Below are positions 1-6,232 of a DNA stretch of 6,232 nucleotides, one piece after another; within the stretch, counting starts at the first letter, position 1; every line of letters starts with the position of its first letter. Made by a program: the position numbers and the translations under genes. Source of the stretch: Thioploca sp. (GTDB lineage: Bacteria; Pseudomonadota; Gammaproteobacteria; Beggiatoales; Beggiatoaceae); NCBI GenBank assembly GCA_011371325.1, contig DRQV01000291.1, positions 1 to 6,232 on the forward strand, read 5' to 3'. Below the pieces are notes generated by a model. The model did no database searches. It worked only from the letters and a program-made list of their open reading frames with translations, and was not told where the DNA came from.

Positions 1-1
1 A

Positions 2-202
2 GAACTTTCAGACCATATTCCAGTTTTATTCCGGTTTGTGAGTTCAACCGATTCTAATTTTGCAAATGATTTATTGAAAGACTGTTTAATTCCAGTGTTT
101 GCAAAAATGAATAGCAATTTTGAAGACGATTCACTTAACCCTTATATGCCAGTACTTAGAGCGGTTTCACTTGTCCTTAACCATATTTTTAAAGGAAGAT
201 AA
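2..202 (+). CDS. narJ: Respiratory nitrate reductase assembly chaperone NarJ (delta subunit), C-terminal part
   Basis: This is the last 66 codons of a gene cut by the left window edge, ending in TAA. NarJ is a cytoplasmic chaperone that binds NarG, helps insert the molybdenum cofactor and iron-sulfur centre, and holds NarGH until it docks on NarI; it is not part of the mature enzyme. The visible part starts ELSDHIPVLFRFV, matching the conserved ELPDYLP segment of E. coli NarJ, and continues as helical sequence ending VLNHIFKGR. Being directly upstream of narI in the same direction, with 2 bp between, supports the call. Oddity: E. coli NarJ continues for about 60 more residues past the point where this protein stops, so this looks like a short NarJ. 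Other TorD/NarJ-type chaperones are an alternative, but the narI neighbour makes narJ much more likely. Confidence 0.85.
   Translation, partial: ELSDHIPVLFRFVSSTDSNFANDLLKDCLIPVFAKMNSNFEDDSLNPYMPVLRAVSLVLNHIFKGR
192..198 (+). promoter_or_regulatory. Ribosome binding site of narI
   Basis: AAGGAAG lies inside the last codons of narJ, about 6 to 8 bases before the narI ATG. It supports the start at 205 and suggests translational coupling, since the narJ stop and narI start are only 2 bp apart. Confidence 0.7.
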
Positions 203-204
203 TA

Positions 205-894
205 ATGACATTTAGTGATTTTATGTTTGGGGTTTTCCCTTACATGTGTATTATTATTGCCATTGTAGCAACTACTTGGCGTTATGTTACAGATAAATTT
301 TCTTATTCCAGTTTATCTTCACAGTTTTTAGAAAATCGAAAGTTATTTTGGGGTTCGATTACTTGGCATTATGGTATCTTAGGAATATTAACAGCTCATT
401 TAGTGGGTTTTTTAATTCCTAGCAGTATTTTATGGTGGAATATGGAACCACTACGTTTGTATATTTTAGAAACTACTGGATTTGTATTAGGTTTGATGGC
501 GCTAGTTGGATTAATATTATTAATAATTCGTCGTTTTTCCAGTTCCAGATTAAAAGTTGCAACTTCTAACATGGATAAAATATTATATATATCTCTATTT
601 ACTCAAGTTCTTACTGGAGTATTGACGGCCATATTTTATCGTTGGGGATCATCATGGTACTCAGGTTTTGCAGTGCCTTATTTATGGTCAATTTTTGAAC
701 TTAGACCAGATGTTACTTTAGTAAATAACTTACCATTAACTGTCCAAATCCATATTTTAAACGCATTTTTCTTATTATTCTTGTTGCCATTTACTCGTTT
801 AGTACATATTTTATCAGTGCCAATCAAGTATATTTGGAGACCACATCAAGTAGTAAGATGGAATCGCCGAAAACAAATCTTAGGGCCATTTTAA
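205..894 (+). CDS. narI: Respiratory nitrate reductase gamma subunit NarI (cytochrome b)
   Basis: The 229-residue inner-membrane protein takes electrons from quinol and passes them through two b haems to the NarH iron-sulfur clusters and on to NarG, where nitrate becomes nitrite. Five hydrophobic segments are visible, at about residues 4-25, 52-74, 88-110, 125-147 and 182-205. Histidines at 55, 65, 183 and 201 fall almost exactly where E. coli NarI (225 residues) has its haem ligands 56, 66, 187 and 205, so both haem sites appear intact. Other conserved segments are FWGSITWHYGILGILTAHL and the C-terminal TRLVHILSVP followed by IWRPHQVVRW. The ATG at 205 has a good ribosome binding site and gives a full-length N-terminus. 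It lies 2 bp after narJ as the presumed last gene of narGHJI; the next gene, uvrB, is convergent. No truncation or frameshift is seen. Confidence 0.97.
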   Translation: MTFSDFMFGVFPYMCIIIAIVATTWRYVTDKFSYSSLSSQFLENRKLFWGSITWHYGILGILTAHLVGFLIPSSILWWNMEPLRLYILETTGFVLGLMALVGLILLIIRRFSSSRLKVATSNMDKILYISLFTQVLTGVLTAIFYRWGSSWYSGFAVPYLWSIFELRPDVTLVNNLPLTVQIHILNAFFLLFLLPFTRLVHILSVPIKYIWRPHQVVRWNRRKQILGPF

Positions 895-899
895 GTTAA

Positions 900-926
900 T
901 AATGTCGAGGCTCTGTCTCGGCATTA
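900..926. terminator. Stem-loop between convergent narI and uvrB, possible two-way terminator
   Basis: TAATGTCGAG (900-909) pairs with CTCGGCATTA (917-926), a 10-bp stem including one G-T pair, around a 7-base loop GCTCTGT. It starts 5 bases after the narI stop and ends 15 bases before the uvrB stop, the expected place for a shared terminator of two convergent genes. Neither strand has a clear run of T after the stem, so it is not a textbook intrinsic terminator; it may instead protect the mRNA ends or act weakly in both directions. Confidence 0.55.
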
Positions 927-941
927 ATACGGCTACATAAA

Positions 942-2921
942 TTACTTCTGTAACCTACTTATTTTATCTCGTAATTTAGCTGCTTCTTCAAACTCGAGAT
1001 TTTCGGCATGTTGATACATCTCTTTTTCTAATTGTTTAATTTTTAAGTCTAATTTTTTTGGAGATAAACTAGCATAATTAGCTTGTTCTTCTGCAATTTT
1101 AGGCTCATGTATTCCAGTAGCTTGCTCCATATCTAAAATATTGCTAATTGCCTTGGTTACTCCCAGTGGAATTATATTGAATTTTTTATTATGAGCTTGC
1201 TGTTTAATACGTCTTCTATTAGTTTCATCAATAGCTTTCTGCATTGCGGTAGTTACCACATCAGCATAAAAAATAGCTTGGCCATTAATATGCCGAGCAG
1301 CTCTTCCAACTGTTTGAATCAAAGAACGTTCTGAACGTAAAAAACCTGATTTATCCGCATCAAATATCATTACTAAAGACACTTCAGGCATGTCTAAACC
1401 TTCTCGCAATAAATTAATTCCAACTAATACATCAAAAACTCCAATCCGTAAATCATGAATAATTTCCACTCTTTCTATCGTAGCAATATCTGAGTGTAAA
1501 TAACGTGTTTTCACTCCATGTTCAACTAAATATTCAGTTAAATCTTCCGCCATTCGTTTAGTCAAAGTAGTGATTAAAATTCGTTCATCTTGTTGTATTC
1601 GCTTATTAATTTCAGATAAAGCATCATCAACCTGTGTAGCAACTGGTCTAATTTCAATCGATGGATCAATTAAACCAGTTGGACGTACTACCTGTTCAAT
1701 AATATCATTGGCATGTTGATATTCATAATGACCTGGTGTAGCAGAAACAAATATTATTTGCGGAGCAAGTCGTTCAAATTCTGCAAAAGTTAATGGTCTA
1801 TTATCTAATGCTGATGGTAAACGAAAACCATAATTAACTAAAGTCTTCTTACGTGAATAATCGCCTTTATACATAGCACCAATTTGTGGTACTGTAACAT
1901 GACTTTCATCAATTATTAGCAAAGCATTTTCTGGTAAATAATCAAATAAAGTTGGTGGGGGTTCGCCAGCTTCTCGTTGAGATAAATAGCGAGAATAATT
2001 TTCAATTCCAGAACAATAGCCAATCTCCATTATCATTTCTAAATCAAACATAGTTCGTTGTTCTAAACGTTGAGCTTCTACTAATTTATGTTTAGCATAT
2101 AACTTTTTTAAACTAGTTTGTAATTCTATTTTAATATTATCAATAGCTTTTAATAAAACATGACGAGGAGTAACATAATGGCTTTTAGGGTAAATAGTTA
2201 AACGTGTTACACGTCGTAAAATTTTACCTGTTAATGGATCAAAATAACTTAAATTTTCAATTTCATCATCAAACAGTTCTACTCGAATTGCATCTCGATC
2301 TGAATCGGCAGGATAGATATCGATAATTTCTCCACGTACTCGATAATTACCTCTTTCTAATACAGTTTCATTCCGAGTATATTGCAATTCAGTCAAACGA
2401 CGAATAATAAAACGTTGGCCAATTTCTTCACCTTTAATCAAGTGCAATACCATCTGCAAATACCAATCTGGATCCCCCAATCCATAAATGGCAGATACTG
2501 ATGCTATTATAATCGCATCTTTACGTTCTAACATTGCTTTGGTCGCTGACAGCCGCATCTGATCAATATGTTCATTGATAGAAGAATCTTTTTCTATATA
2601 AGTATCCGATGCTGGCATATAAGCCTCTGGCTGATAATAATCATAATAAGACACAAAATATTCCACTGCATTATGAGGAAAAAAATCTCGCATTTCACTA
2701 TATAATTGAGCAGCTAAAGTCTTATTAGGAGCTAAAATCAAAGTTGGAACTTGCTTTGCTTGAATAACATTAGCCATAGTAAATGTTTTACCAGAACCAG
2801 TTACTCCCAACAAAATCTGATGTTTATAACTATTTTTTAAGCCAGCTAATAATTGTTTAATAGCTTGTGGTTGATCACCTTTGGGTACAAATTTAGATTG
2901 AAGTTGGAAGGGTTTGCTCAT
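942..2921 (-). CDS. uvrB: UvrABC system protein B (excision nuclease helicase subunit)
   Basis: UvrB acts in cytoplasmic nucleotide excision repair: loaded by UvrA, it opens the DNA, verifies the lesion and recruits UvrC for incision. With the start at 2921 the protein has 659 residues (E. coli 673). Visible motifs are Walker A GVTGSGKT (39-46), the beta-hairpin region YDYYQPEAY (93-101) that grips damaged DNA, the Walker B-type DESH (338-341), SATPG (393-397), helicase motif VI QTVGRAAR (536-543) and a C-terminal UVR motif (about 625-659, LEFEEAAKLRD) for UvrC contact. The protein ends right after that motif. I chose 2921 because it gives MSKPFQLQSKF, aligning with E. coli MSKPFKLNSAF. An in-frame GTG at 2966 would add 15 residues that have no counterpart there. 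Neither start has a clear Shine-Dalgarno sequence. It lies downstream of korAB on the same strand, 147 bp away, and probably has its own promoter. Confidence 0.97.
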   Translation of the reverse strand: MSKPFQLQSKFVPKGDQPQAIKQLLAGLKNSYKHQILLGVTGSGKTFTMANVIQAKQVPTLILAPNKTLAAQLYSEMRDFFPHNAVEYFVSYYDYYQPEAYMPASDTYIEKDSSINEHIDQMRLSATKAMLERKDAIIIASVSAIYGLGDPDWYLQMVLHLIKGEEIGQRFIIRRLTELQYTRNETVLERGNYRVRGEIIDIYPADSDRDAIRVELFDDEIENLSYFDPLTGKILRRVTRLTIYPKSHYVTPRHVLLKAIDNIKIELQTSLKKLYAKHKLVEAQRLEQRTMFDLEMIMEIGYCSGIENYSRYLSQREAGEPPPTLFDYLPENALLIIDESHVTVPQIGAMYKGDYSRKKTLVNYGFRLPSALDNRPLTFAEFERLAPQIIFVSATPGHYEYQHANDIIEQVVRPTGLIDPSIEIRPVATQVDDALSEINKRIQQDERILITTLTKRMAEDLTEYLVEHGVKTRYLHSDIATIERVEIIHDLRIGVFDVLVGINLLREGLDMPEVSLVMIFDADKSGFLRSERSLIQTVGRAARHINGQAIFYADVVTTAMQKAIDETNRRRIKQQAHNKKFNIIPLGVTKAISNILDMEQATGIHEPKIAEEQANYASLSPKKLDLKIKQLEKEMYQHAENLEFEEAAKLRDKISRLQK

Positions 2922-2967
2922 GGATTTTAACAGTCTATTAAAAAAGGTGGAGGGATTGCATTTCACG

Positions 2968-3038
2968 ATTAAGTTAAGAACAACCGTCCCCTACATAACA
3001 TAGGGTAATCCGGTTATGATCAATTTTCTTAACTTAAT
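2968..3038. repeat. 71-bp nested inverted repeat between korB and uvrB
   Basis: The outer arms ATTAAGTTAAGAA (2968-2980) and TTCTTAACTTAAT (3026-3038) are a perfect 13-bp inverted repeat. Inside them AACCG (2982-2986) pairs with CGGTT (3011-3015), and CCCTA (2989-2993) pairs with TAGGG (3001-3005) around a 7-base loop. The right half carries about 10 unpaired bases (3016-3025), so the fold is imperfect. No T run follows on the - strand, which argues against a simple korB terminator. It could be a small non-autonomous element, a regulator-binding palindrome or an mRNA-end structure; only the inverted repeat itself is certain. Confidence 0.75.
2995..3023 (-). promoter_or_regulatory. Possible sigma-70-type promoter for uvrB
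   Basis: Reading the - strand, TTGATC (3018-3023) resembles a -35 box and TGTTAT (2995-3000) a -10 box, each matching consensus at 4 of 6 bases, with 17 bp between them. Transcription would start near 2988, about 67 bases before the preferred uvrB ATG. The elements lie within the inverted repeat. No LexA-type CTGT-N8-ACAG box was recognised here. This is a weak match in AT-rich DNA. Confidence 0.35.
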
Positions 3039-3068
3039 GGAATTGAGGATTATGAGAAATCAGTAAGA

Positions 3069-4022
3069 TCAAATTGCAAACTGATCAAAGGCCTTTTCAA
3101 TTCCAGCTAACTTTTCTTCCATACCTATATCTTTACCTGCACTAGAGATATCTTCATAACAAGGTACTGCCGGATTATGGTATAACAGACCAATTGGCAA
3201 TGAATTTTGTGCTGAAGCAATATCATAAGCATCTACCATATTAGCCGGATCATGTTCCTTTTGGTTAGGAAATAACCGAGCAAATTTATCTTCCAGTGGA
3301 ATACCTTTTTCGTGAGTCAATAACAATATTTTACCTGGATCGTCTTGATAATCTTGAAAGAAATTTGGCAAAAAAACTGGACAACGTTGAATGATATTAA
3401 CTAAACTAAAACCTTTATGATCATGAGCTGCTTTAATAGTTGCATAGAGATGGTTTGGATTCCAGTCAACTGTTTGAGCTACAAAGGAAACATTAGCAAT
3501 ACCCAAAGTTGTCGTAAGAGGATTATGGGCTTCTAATACAGCTCCTTCTGGATGAGTATTAGTTTTATAACCTATTGGAGTAGTTGGAGAAGTTTGTTTT
3601 TTAGTCAGACCATAGACACTATTATCGAATACTAATACGGTCATATTCATATTGTAACGCACTGCATGAATCCAATGTCCAGCTCCAATAGAATAACAAT
3701 CACCATCTCCAGTAGCTACCCAAATGTCTAATTCAGGTCGCCTAGATTTAATTCCACATGCCAACGGTAATGCCCTACCATGCAGACCATGAAAGCCATA
3801 AGTTCCCATATAATGTGGTAAACGGCTAGAACAACCGATACCGGATACAGCTACTGTTTTTTCTGGTGAAATTTGTTTATCTCGACAAATTCTTTGTACC
3901 ACAGTAAGTATGCCATGATCTCCACAGCCAGGACACCAACGAGCTTCACCACCAGCATAATCGCCTAAAGAAAAATAACGAGTTTTAATGTCAAGAGACC
4001 AATCTGATTTTAAACCAAACAT
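3069..4022 (-). CDS. korB: 2-oxoacid:ferredoxin oxidoreductase beta subunit, probably 2-oxoglutarate-specific
   Basis: This 317-residue cytoplasmic subunit carries thiamine diphosphate and one 4Fe-4S cluster. With KorA it oxidatively decarboxylates a 2-oxoacid, probably 2-oxoglutarate, to the acyl-CoA and reduces ferredoxin. The motif WCPGCGDHG gives Cys30 and Cys33, GIGCSSR gives Cys64, and IIQRCPVF gives Cys214. This spacing fits the four cluster ligands of archaeal 2-oxoacid:ferredoxin oxidoreductases (12, 15, 46, 197 in the Sulfolobus enzyme, shifted by about 18). GDGDCYSIG (from 105) and DNSVYGLTKKQ (133-143) form the thiamine diphosphate and magnesium site. The ATG directly follows the korA stop codon (TAAATG) and has a strong AAGGAG 8 bases upstream, so the two are translated together. 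Pyruvate or another 2-oxoacid cannot be excluded as substrate. No ferredoxin gene lies in the window. Confidence 0.92.
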   Translation of the reverse strand: MFGLKSDWSLDIKTRYFSLGDYAGGEARWCPGCGDHGILTVVQRICRDKQISPEKTVAVSGIGCSSRLPHYMGTYGFHGLHGRALPLACGIKSRRPELDIWVATGDGDCYSIGAGHWIHAVRYNMNMTVLVFDNSVYGLTKKQTSPTTPIGYKTNTHPEGAVLEAHNPLTTTLGIANVSFVAQTVDWNPNHLYATIKAAHDHKGFSLVNIIQRCPVFLPNFFQDYQDDPGKILLLTHEKGIPLEDKFARLFPNQKEHDPANMVDAYDIASAQNSLPIGLLYHNPAVPCYEDISSAGKDIGMEEKLAGIEKAFDQFAI

Positions 4023-5894
4023 TTATTCTGCTCCTTGGTTGAGACGACTAAGCAATTCTTCATAAATTAATCCAGGCTGCATCGGTTGCCCATGCACATT
4101 TGACCAACAATCAATATCCACTAAAGTCTGAGCTCTCAAAATAGTAGCCAATTGACTATAACGTCTATTGTCTGGAGTAATGAAAGGAGCGTCAGCTTTA
4201 TCACTGTAATTTATTTCTATCGTTAACACATTAGTAAATTTAGCAAATATAGCTTTTAGGCCAGGTTCTAATGGTGATAAAAAACGTAAATGAATGGAAG
4301 ACACTCTATAGCCTTCAGCTTGTAATTTACTGATTGCTTCTTCAATTGCTCCCAAGGTTGATCCCCAACCGACTACTAATAAATCACCTTCTGCTTCACC
4401 ATTTATTTTAGGCGGTTTCAAAGTACTGCAAAGGGTAGCTAATTTACGACTTCGCATCTCACAACCACGTTGATTAGACTCACGATCATAAGCAACTTTA
4501 CTTCTATTAGTATGAGCTAATCCAGTAAGCACGTATTGACCATCAACCTGACCAACAATAGGTCGTGCTGATAATCCAGTTTTTTCATCCCAATTATAAG
4601 CCGGCATATCTTTATCCCAATTCGACTGATCGATAGGAGAAGCTAACCATTCTGCTTTTGCTTCAGGACGTGGGTAAGGTTGTACTCCAGTAGCTAAGTT
4701 AGCATCGGTCAATAAAATAACTGGGCTACGGAAAGCTTCGGCTAATTTACGAGCCATAATTACAAAATGTAAGCATTCTTCGATAGTTGCGGCTGCAATT
4801 ACAATTTTTGGAGCATCACCAGGTTCACCATATAATGCCGCTAATAAATCACCTTGTTCTACTTTGGTGGGTAAACCAGTGGAAGGACCACCACGTTGCA
4901 CCAAACAAACAACTAATGGAATTTCGGCCATTACTGCCAAAGCTAAAAACTCAGTTTTTAAGGCCAAACCAGGACCAGATGTGATAGTGCAAGCTGTTTT
5001 GCCAGCGAATGAAGAACCGATAGCAAATCCAACTGCGGCAATTTCATCTTCAGCCTGATGGACAAAACCGCCAACAGTGTGATAAACTTCAGCCAAATAA
5101 TGGGAAGCAGAAGTTGCTGGAGTTATTGGATACATTGCTACCATATCCATACCAGAAGCCATAATTCCTAAGCCCAACGCCTGATTACCATTGGTAACTA
5201 TCAGTTTATTTTTAGAATCTTCAGTTTGCCAAGGCGGAATATTATAATGAAACTCCAAATTATTTTCAGCAAAATCATAACCAGCTTGAAATAATTGTTG
5301 ATTTAATTCAATTACTTTTACACCTTTATGGATAAAGGTATTTTCAATTTCATGATAGGCTTTTTTGACATCACGATCATAAATATTACATATCATACCC
5401 AATACAAACATGTTTTTACCTAAACGTGGTTTTGGAGTGTATTTTAAACACTCTTTTTCCATTTGGATTTCATGTACGATTAGACCGTTGTCACGGAATT
5501 CTTGTAATGCTGTTTTATATTGTTCGACTATTTTAGGATTTGGATCGGTAAGCCATTTGCTTTCCAGCAAAATAACTGTACCTTTTTTATAAGCATGAGT
5601 TGCAATACGAGAATATAATACTTGTTCATTCAGTGCTACCACAATGTCAGCAGCATCACCCATATTGGTAATATATTGAGAACCAACCCGAATTCTAATT
5701 CCACTAGCTCCTGCTGGGGAACGTGCTGGTGGTTTAATTTCAGCCGGAATAATTTCAACAGTCCAAACTCCATTCCCCATTTTAGCACTAATATTACCAA
5801 AAGTTTGACCAGCTTTTTGAGCTCCTTCTCCCGAATCACTGACGATTTCTACGATATGTTCATTAATTTGTTTTCTAGGGATTGGATTTCCCAT
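4023..5894 (-). CDS. korA: 2-oxoacid:ferredoxin oxidoreductase alpha subunit with fused N-terminal gamma domain
   Basis: This 623-residue subunit is of the fused gamma-alpha type that pairs with a separate beta subunit. The gamma domain spans about residues 12-215, with SDSGEGAQKAGQTFG (19-33), IPAEIKPPARSPAGASG (49-65) and KNMFVLGM (160-167). The alpha pyrimidine-binding domain runs from about 230 to 430, with the signature YPITPAT (255-261), EDEIAAVGFAIGSSFAGK (282-299) and QRGGPSTGLPTK (333-344). A C-terminal alpha/beta domain follows (about 503-620, VVGWGSTLGAIEEA). YPITP is the 2-oxoacid recognition motif known from the Sulfolobus enzyme. Length and layout match KorA of two-subunit enzymes such as the mycobacterial KorAB. 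The ATG at 5894 has GAGGAA just upstream, and the gene ends flush against korB. The enzyme may replace or complement 2-oxoglutarate dehydrogenase in the TCA cycle; specificity is inferred, not proven. Confidence 0.92.
   Translation of the reverse strand: MGNPIPRKQINEHIVEIVSDSGEGAQKAGQTFGNISAKMGNGVWTVEIIPAEIKPPARSPAGASGIRIRVGSQYITNMGDAADIVVALNEQVLYSRIATHAYKKGTVILLESKWLTDPNPKIVEQYKTALQEFRDNGLIVHEIQMEKECLKYTPKPRLGKNMFVLGMICNIYDRDVKKAYHEIENTFIHKGVKVIELNQQLFQAGYDFAENNLEFHYNIPPWQTEDSKNKLIVTNGNQALGLGIMASGMDMVAMYPITPATSASHYLAEVYHTVGGFVHQAEDEIAAVGFAIGSSFAGKTACTITSGPGLALKTEFLALAVMAEIPLVVCLVQRGGPSTGLPTKVEQGDLLAALYGEPGDAPKIVIAAATIEECLHFVIMARKLAEAFRSPVILLTDANLATGVQPYPRPEAKAEWLASPIDQSNWDKDMPAYNWDEKTGLSARPIVGQVDGQYVLTGLAHTNRSKVAYDRESNQRGCEMRSRKLATLCSTLKPPKINGEAEGDLLVVGWGSTLGAIEEAISKLQAEGYRVSSIHLRFLSPLEPGLKAIFAKFTNVLTIEINYSDKADAPFITPDNRRYSQLATILRAQTLVDIDCWSNVHGQPMQPGLIYEELLSRLNQGAE
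4031..4036 (-). promoter_or_regulatory. Ribosome binding site of korB
   Basis: AAGGAG on the - strand lies in the last codons of korA, 8 bases before the korB ATG. It fixes the start at 4022 and indicates coupled translation of the two subunits. Confidence 0.8.
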
Positions 5895-5899
5895 ATTTT

Positions 5900-5905
5900 T
5901 TCCTC
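5900..5905 (-). promoter_or_regulatory. Ribosome binding site of korA
   Basis: GAGGAA on the - strand ends 5 bases before the ATG at 5894 and supports that start. Confidence 0.65.
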
Positions 5906-5922
5906 GATATATAACTTAACCT

Positions 5923-5952
5923 ATAAAATTGAGCTAAATATCAGTTTTTCAA
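5923..5952 (-). promoter_or_regulatory. Possible promoter of the korAB operon
   Basis: On the - strand TTGAAA (5947-5952) and TTTTAT (5923-5928) are spaced by 18 bp, giving a leader of about 20 bases before the korA start. Its position in the 92-bp gap after the upstream gene is sensible, but the -10 match is only 4 of 6 in AT-rich sequence. No clear FNR box (TTGAT-N4-ATCAA) was found in this gap. Confidence 0.3.
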
Positions 5953-5986
5953 TTGTGCTTACAGTTTATGAGAACTCAACATATAA

Positions 5987-6232
5987 TCATTTTTTTAGCA
6001 TTGCTTCAGCTTTTTTCGTTAGTAATTCCTTATCTTGTTCAAACCCAAATACGGTTAAATATAAATTTAAATTTTTTACAAACTGTGGAGCCCAAGTTAC
6101 TTTAGCCTCCAAAGCATTATTAACAGCATGAATCAAATTAGGAAAATCTCGACGAATTAAATTTCTAACTTGATCTGTATTTTTGCCTTCTTCATAAGAC
6201 ATATAAGCTGATAATTGAGCATAACGTTGCTG
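5987..6232 (-). CDS. C-terminal end of an unidentified protein, probably TPR/STAND-like (cut by window edge)
   Basis: The frame stays open to the right window edge, so this is the last 81 residues of a longer protein ending in TGA. An internal Met at 6202 could be mistaken for a start, but the 10 codons before it are also open and no good ribosome binding site precedes it. The fragment is helical and soluble, with no membrane segment. The pattern LIRRDFPNLIHAVNNALEA, then FVKNLNLYLTVFGF and a Lys-rich end, resembles the region linking NTPase and TPR repeats in large STAND/NB-ARC-type or other TPR proteins, where an RRD/EFPNL-A stretch followed by a FL-VFG stretch is common. That is recognition from memory and weak. 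It lies 92 bp upstream of korA on the same strand; a functional link to KorAB is not evident. Confidence 0.55.
   Translation of the reverse strand, partial: QQRYAQLSAYMSYEEGKNTDQVRNLIRRDFPNLIHAVNNALEAKVTWAPQFVKNLNLYLTVFGFEQDKELLTKKAEAMLKK

Noticed and set aside
4787..5592. Several 60-65 codon + strand open frames inside korA
   Set aside because: They are antisense shadows of a well-supported gene, with no ribosome binding sites or recognisable protein features.
5636..5839. 67-codon - strand frame within the 5' part of korA
   Set aside because: It is a frame-shifted reading of korA codons. The korA frame itself carries the conserved gamma-domain motifs, so there is no frameshift.
891..5919. 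The 8-mer TTAAGTTA or its complement recurs at the narI end (891-898), in both arms of the inverted repeat, and upstream of korA (5912-5919)
   Set aside because: It also occurs inside uvrB near 2245, and an AT-only-plus-one-G word is expected about once by chance in DNA this AT-rich. A shared regulatory site is not supported.
5925..5955. 6-bp inverted repeat AATTGA / TCAATT upstream of korA as a terminator or FNR site
   Set aside because: The stem is short and AT-rich with a 16-base loop and no T tract, and the spacing does not fit an FNR box.
5622..6131. Open frame of 169 codons on the + strand
   Set aside because: It lies mostly antisense to korA and the upstream partial gene, both of which have clear coding character. 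Its Ser/Asn/Phe-rich translation matches no family I know.

Overview
The window looks like chromosomal DNA from an AT-rich proteobacterium, roughly one third G+C by eye. A gammaproteobacterium is the best guess: UvrB follows the E. coli protein closely from its MSKPF start to the UVR motif, and NarI matches E. coli NarI in length and in haem-ligand spacing. Dense packing and low G+C would fit a Legionellales-like or host-associated lineage, but nothing here proves that. No rRNA, tRNA, CRISPR array, transposase or phage gene was seen.

Left part, + strand: the 3' end of narJ (2-202) is followed after 2 bp by narI (205-894). This is the tail of a narGHJI operon for membrane-bound respiratory nitrate reductase. 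NarJ is the assembly chaperone. NarI is the dihaem cytochrome b that passes quinol electrons to NarH and NarG. A 10-bp stem-loop (900-926) fills the 47-bp gap to the convergent uvrB.

Middle and right, - strand (transcribed right to left): the C-terminal 81 codons of a gene cut by the window edge (5987-6232, probably a repeat-rich TPR/STAND-like protein); korA (4023-5894) and korB (3069-4022), abutting with no spacer and encoding a two-subunit 2-oxoacid:ferredoxin oxidoreductase; then uvrB (942-2921), the DNA-damage recognition helicase of nucleotide excision repair. A 71-bp nested inverted repeat (2968-3038) lies between korB and uvrB and overlaps a possible uvrB promoter.

Functionally, KorAB (probably 2-oxoglutarate to succinyl-CoA with reduced ferredoxin) and a quinol-nitrate reductase side by side suggest a metabolism that works under low oxygen, with an oxygen-sensitive ferredoxin-linked TCA step and nitrate respiration. 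uvrB is a housekeeping neighbour. No gene-free stretch reaches 300 bp; the longest is the 147 bp upstream of uvrB. I found no strong evidence of a new biological system. The points most worth a second look are the intergenic inverted repeat, the apparently short NarJ, and the edge-truncated gene.
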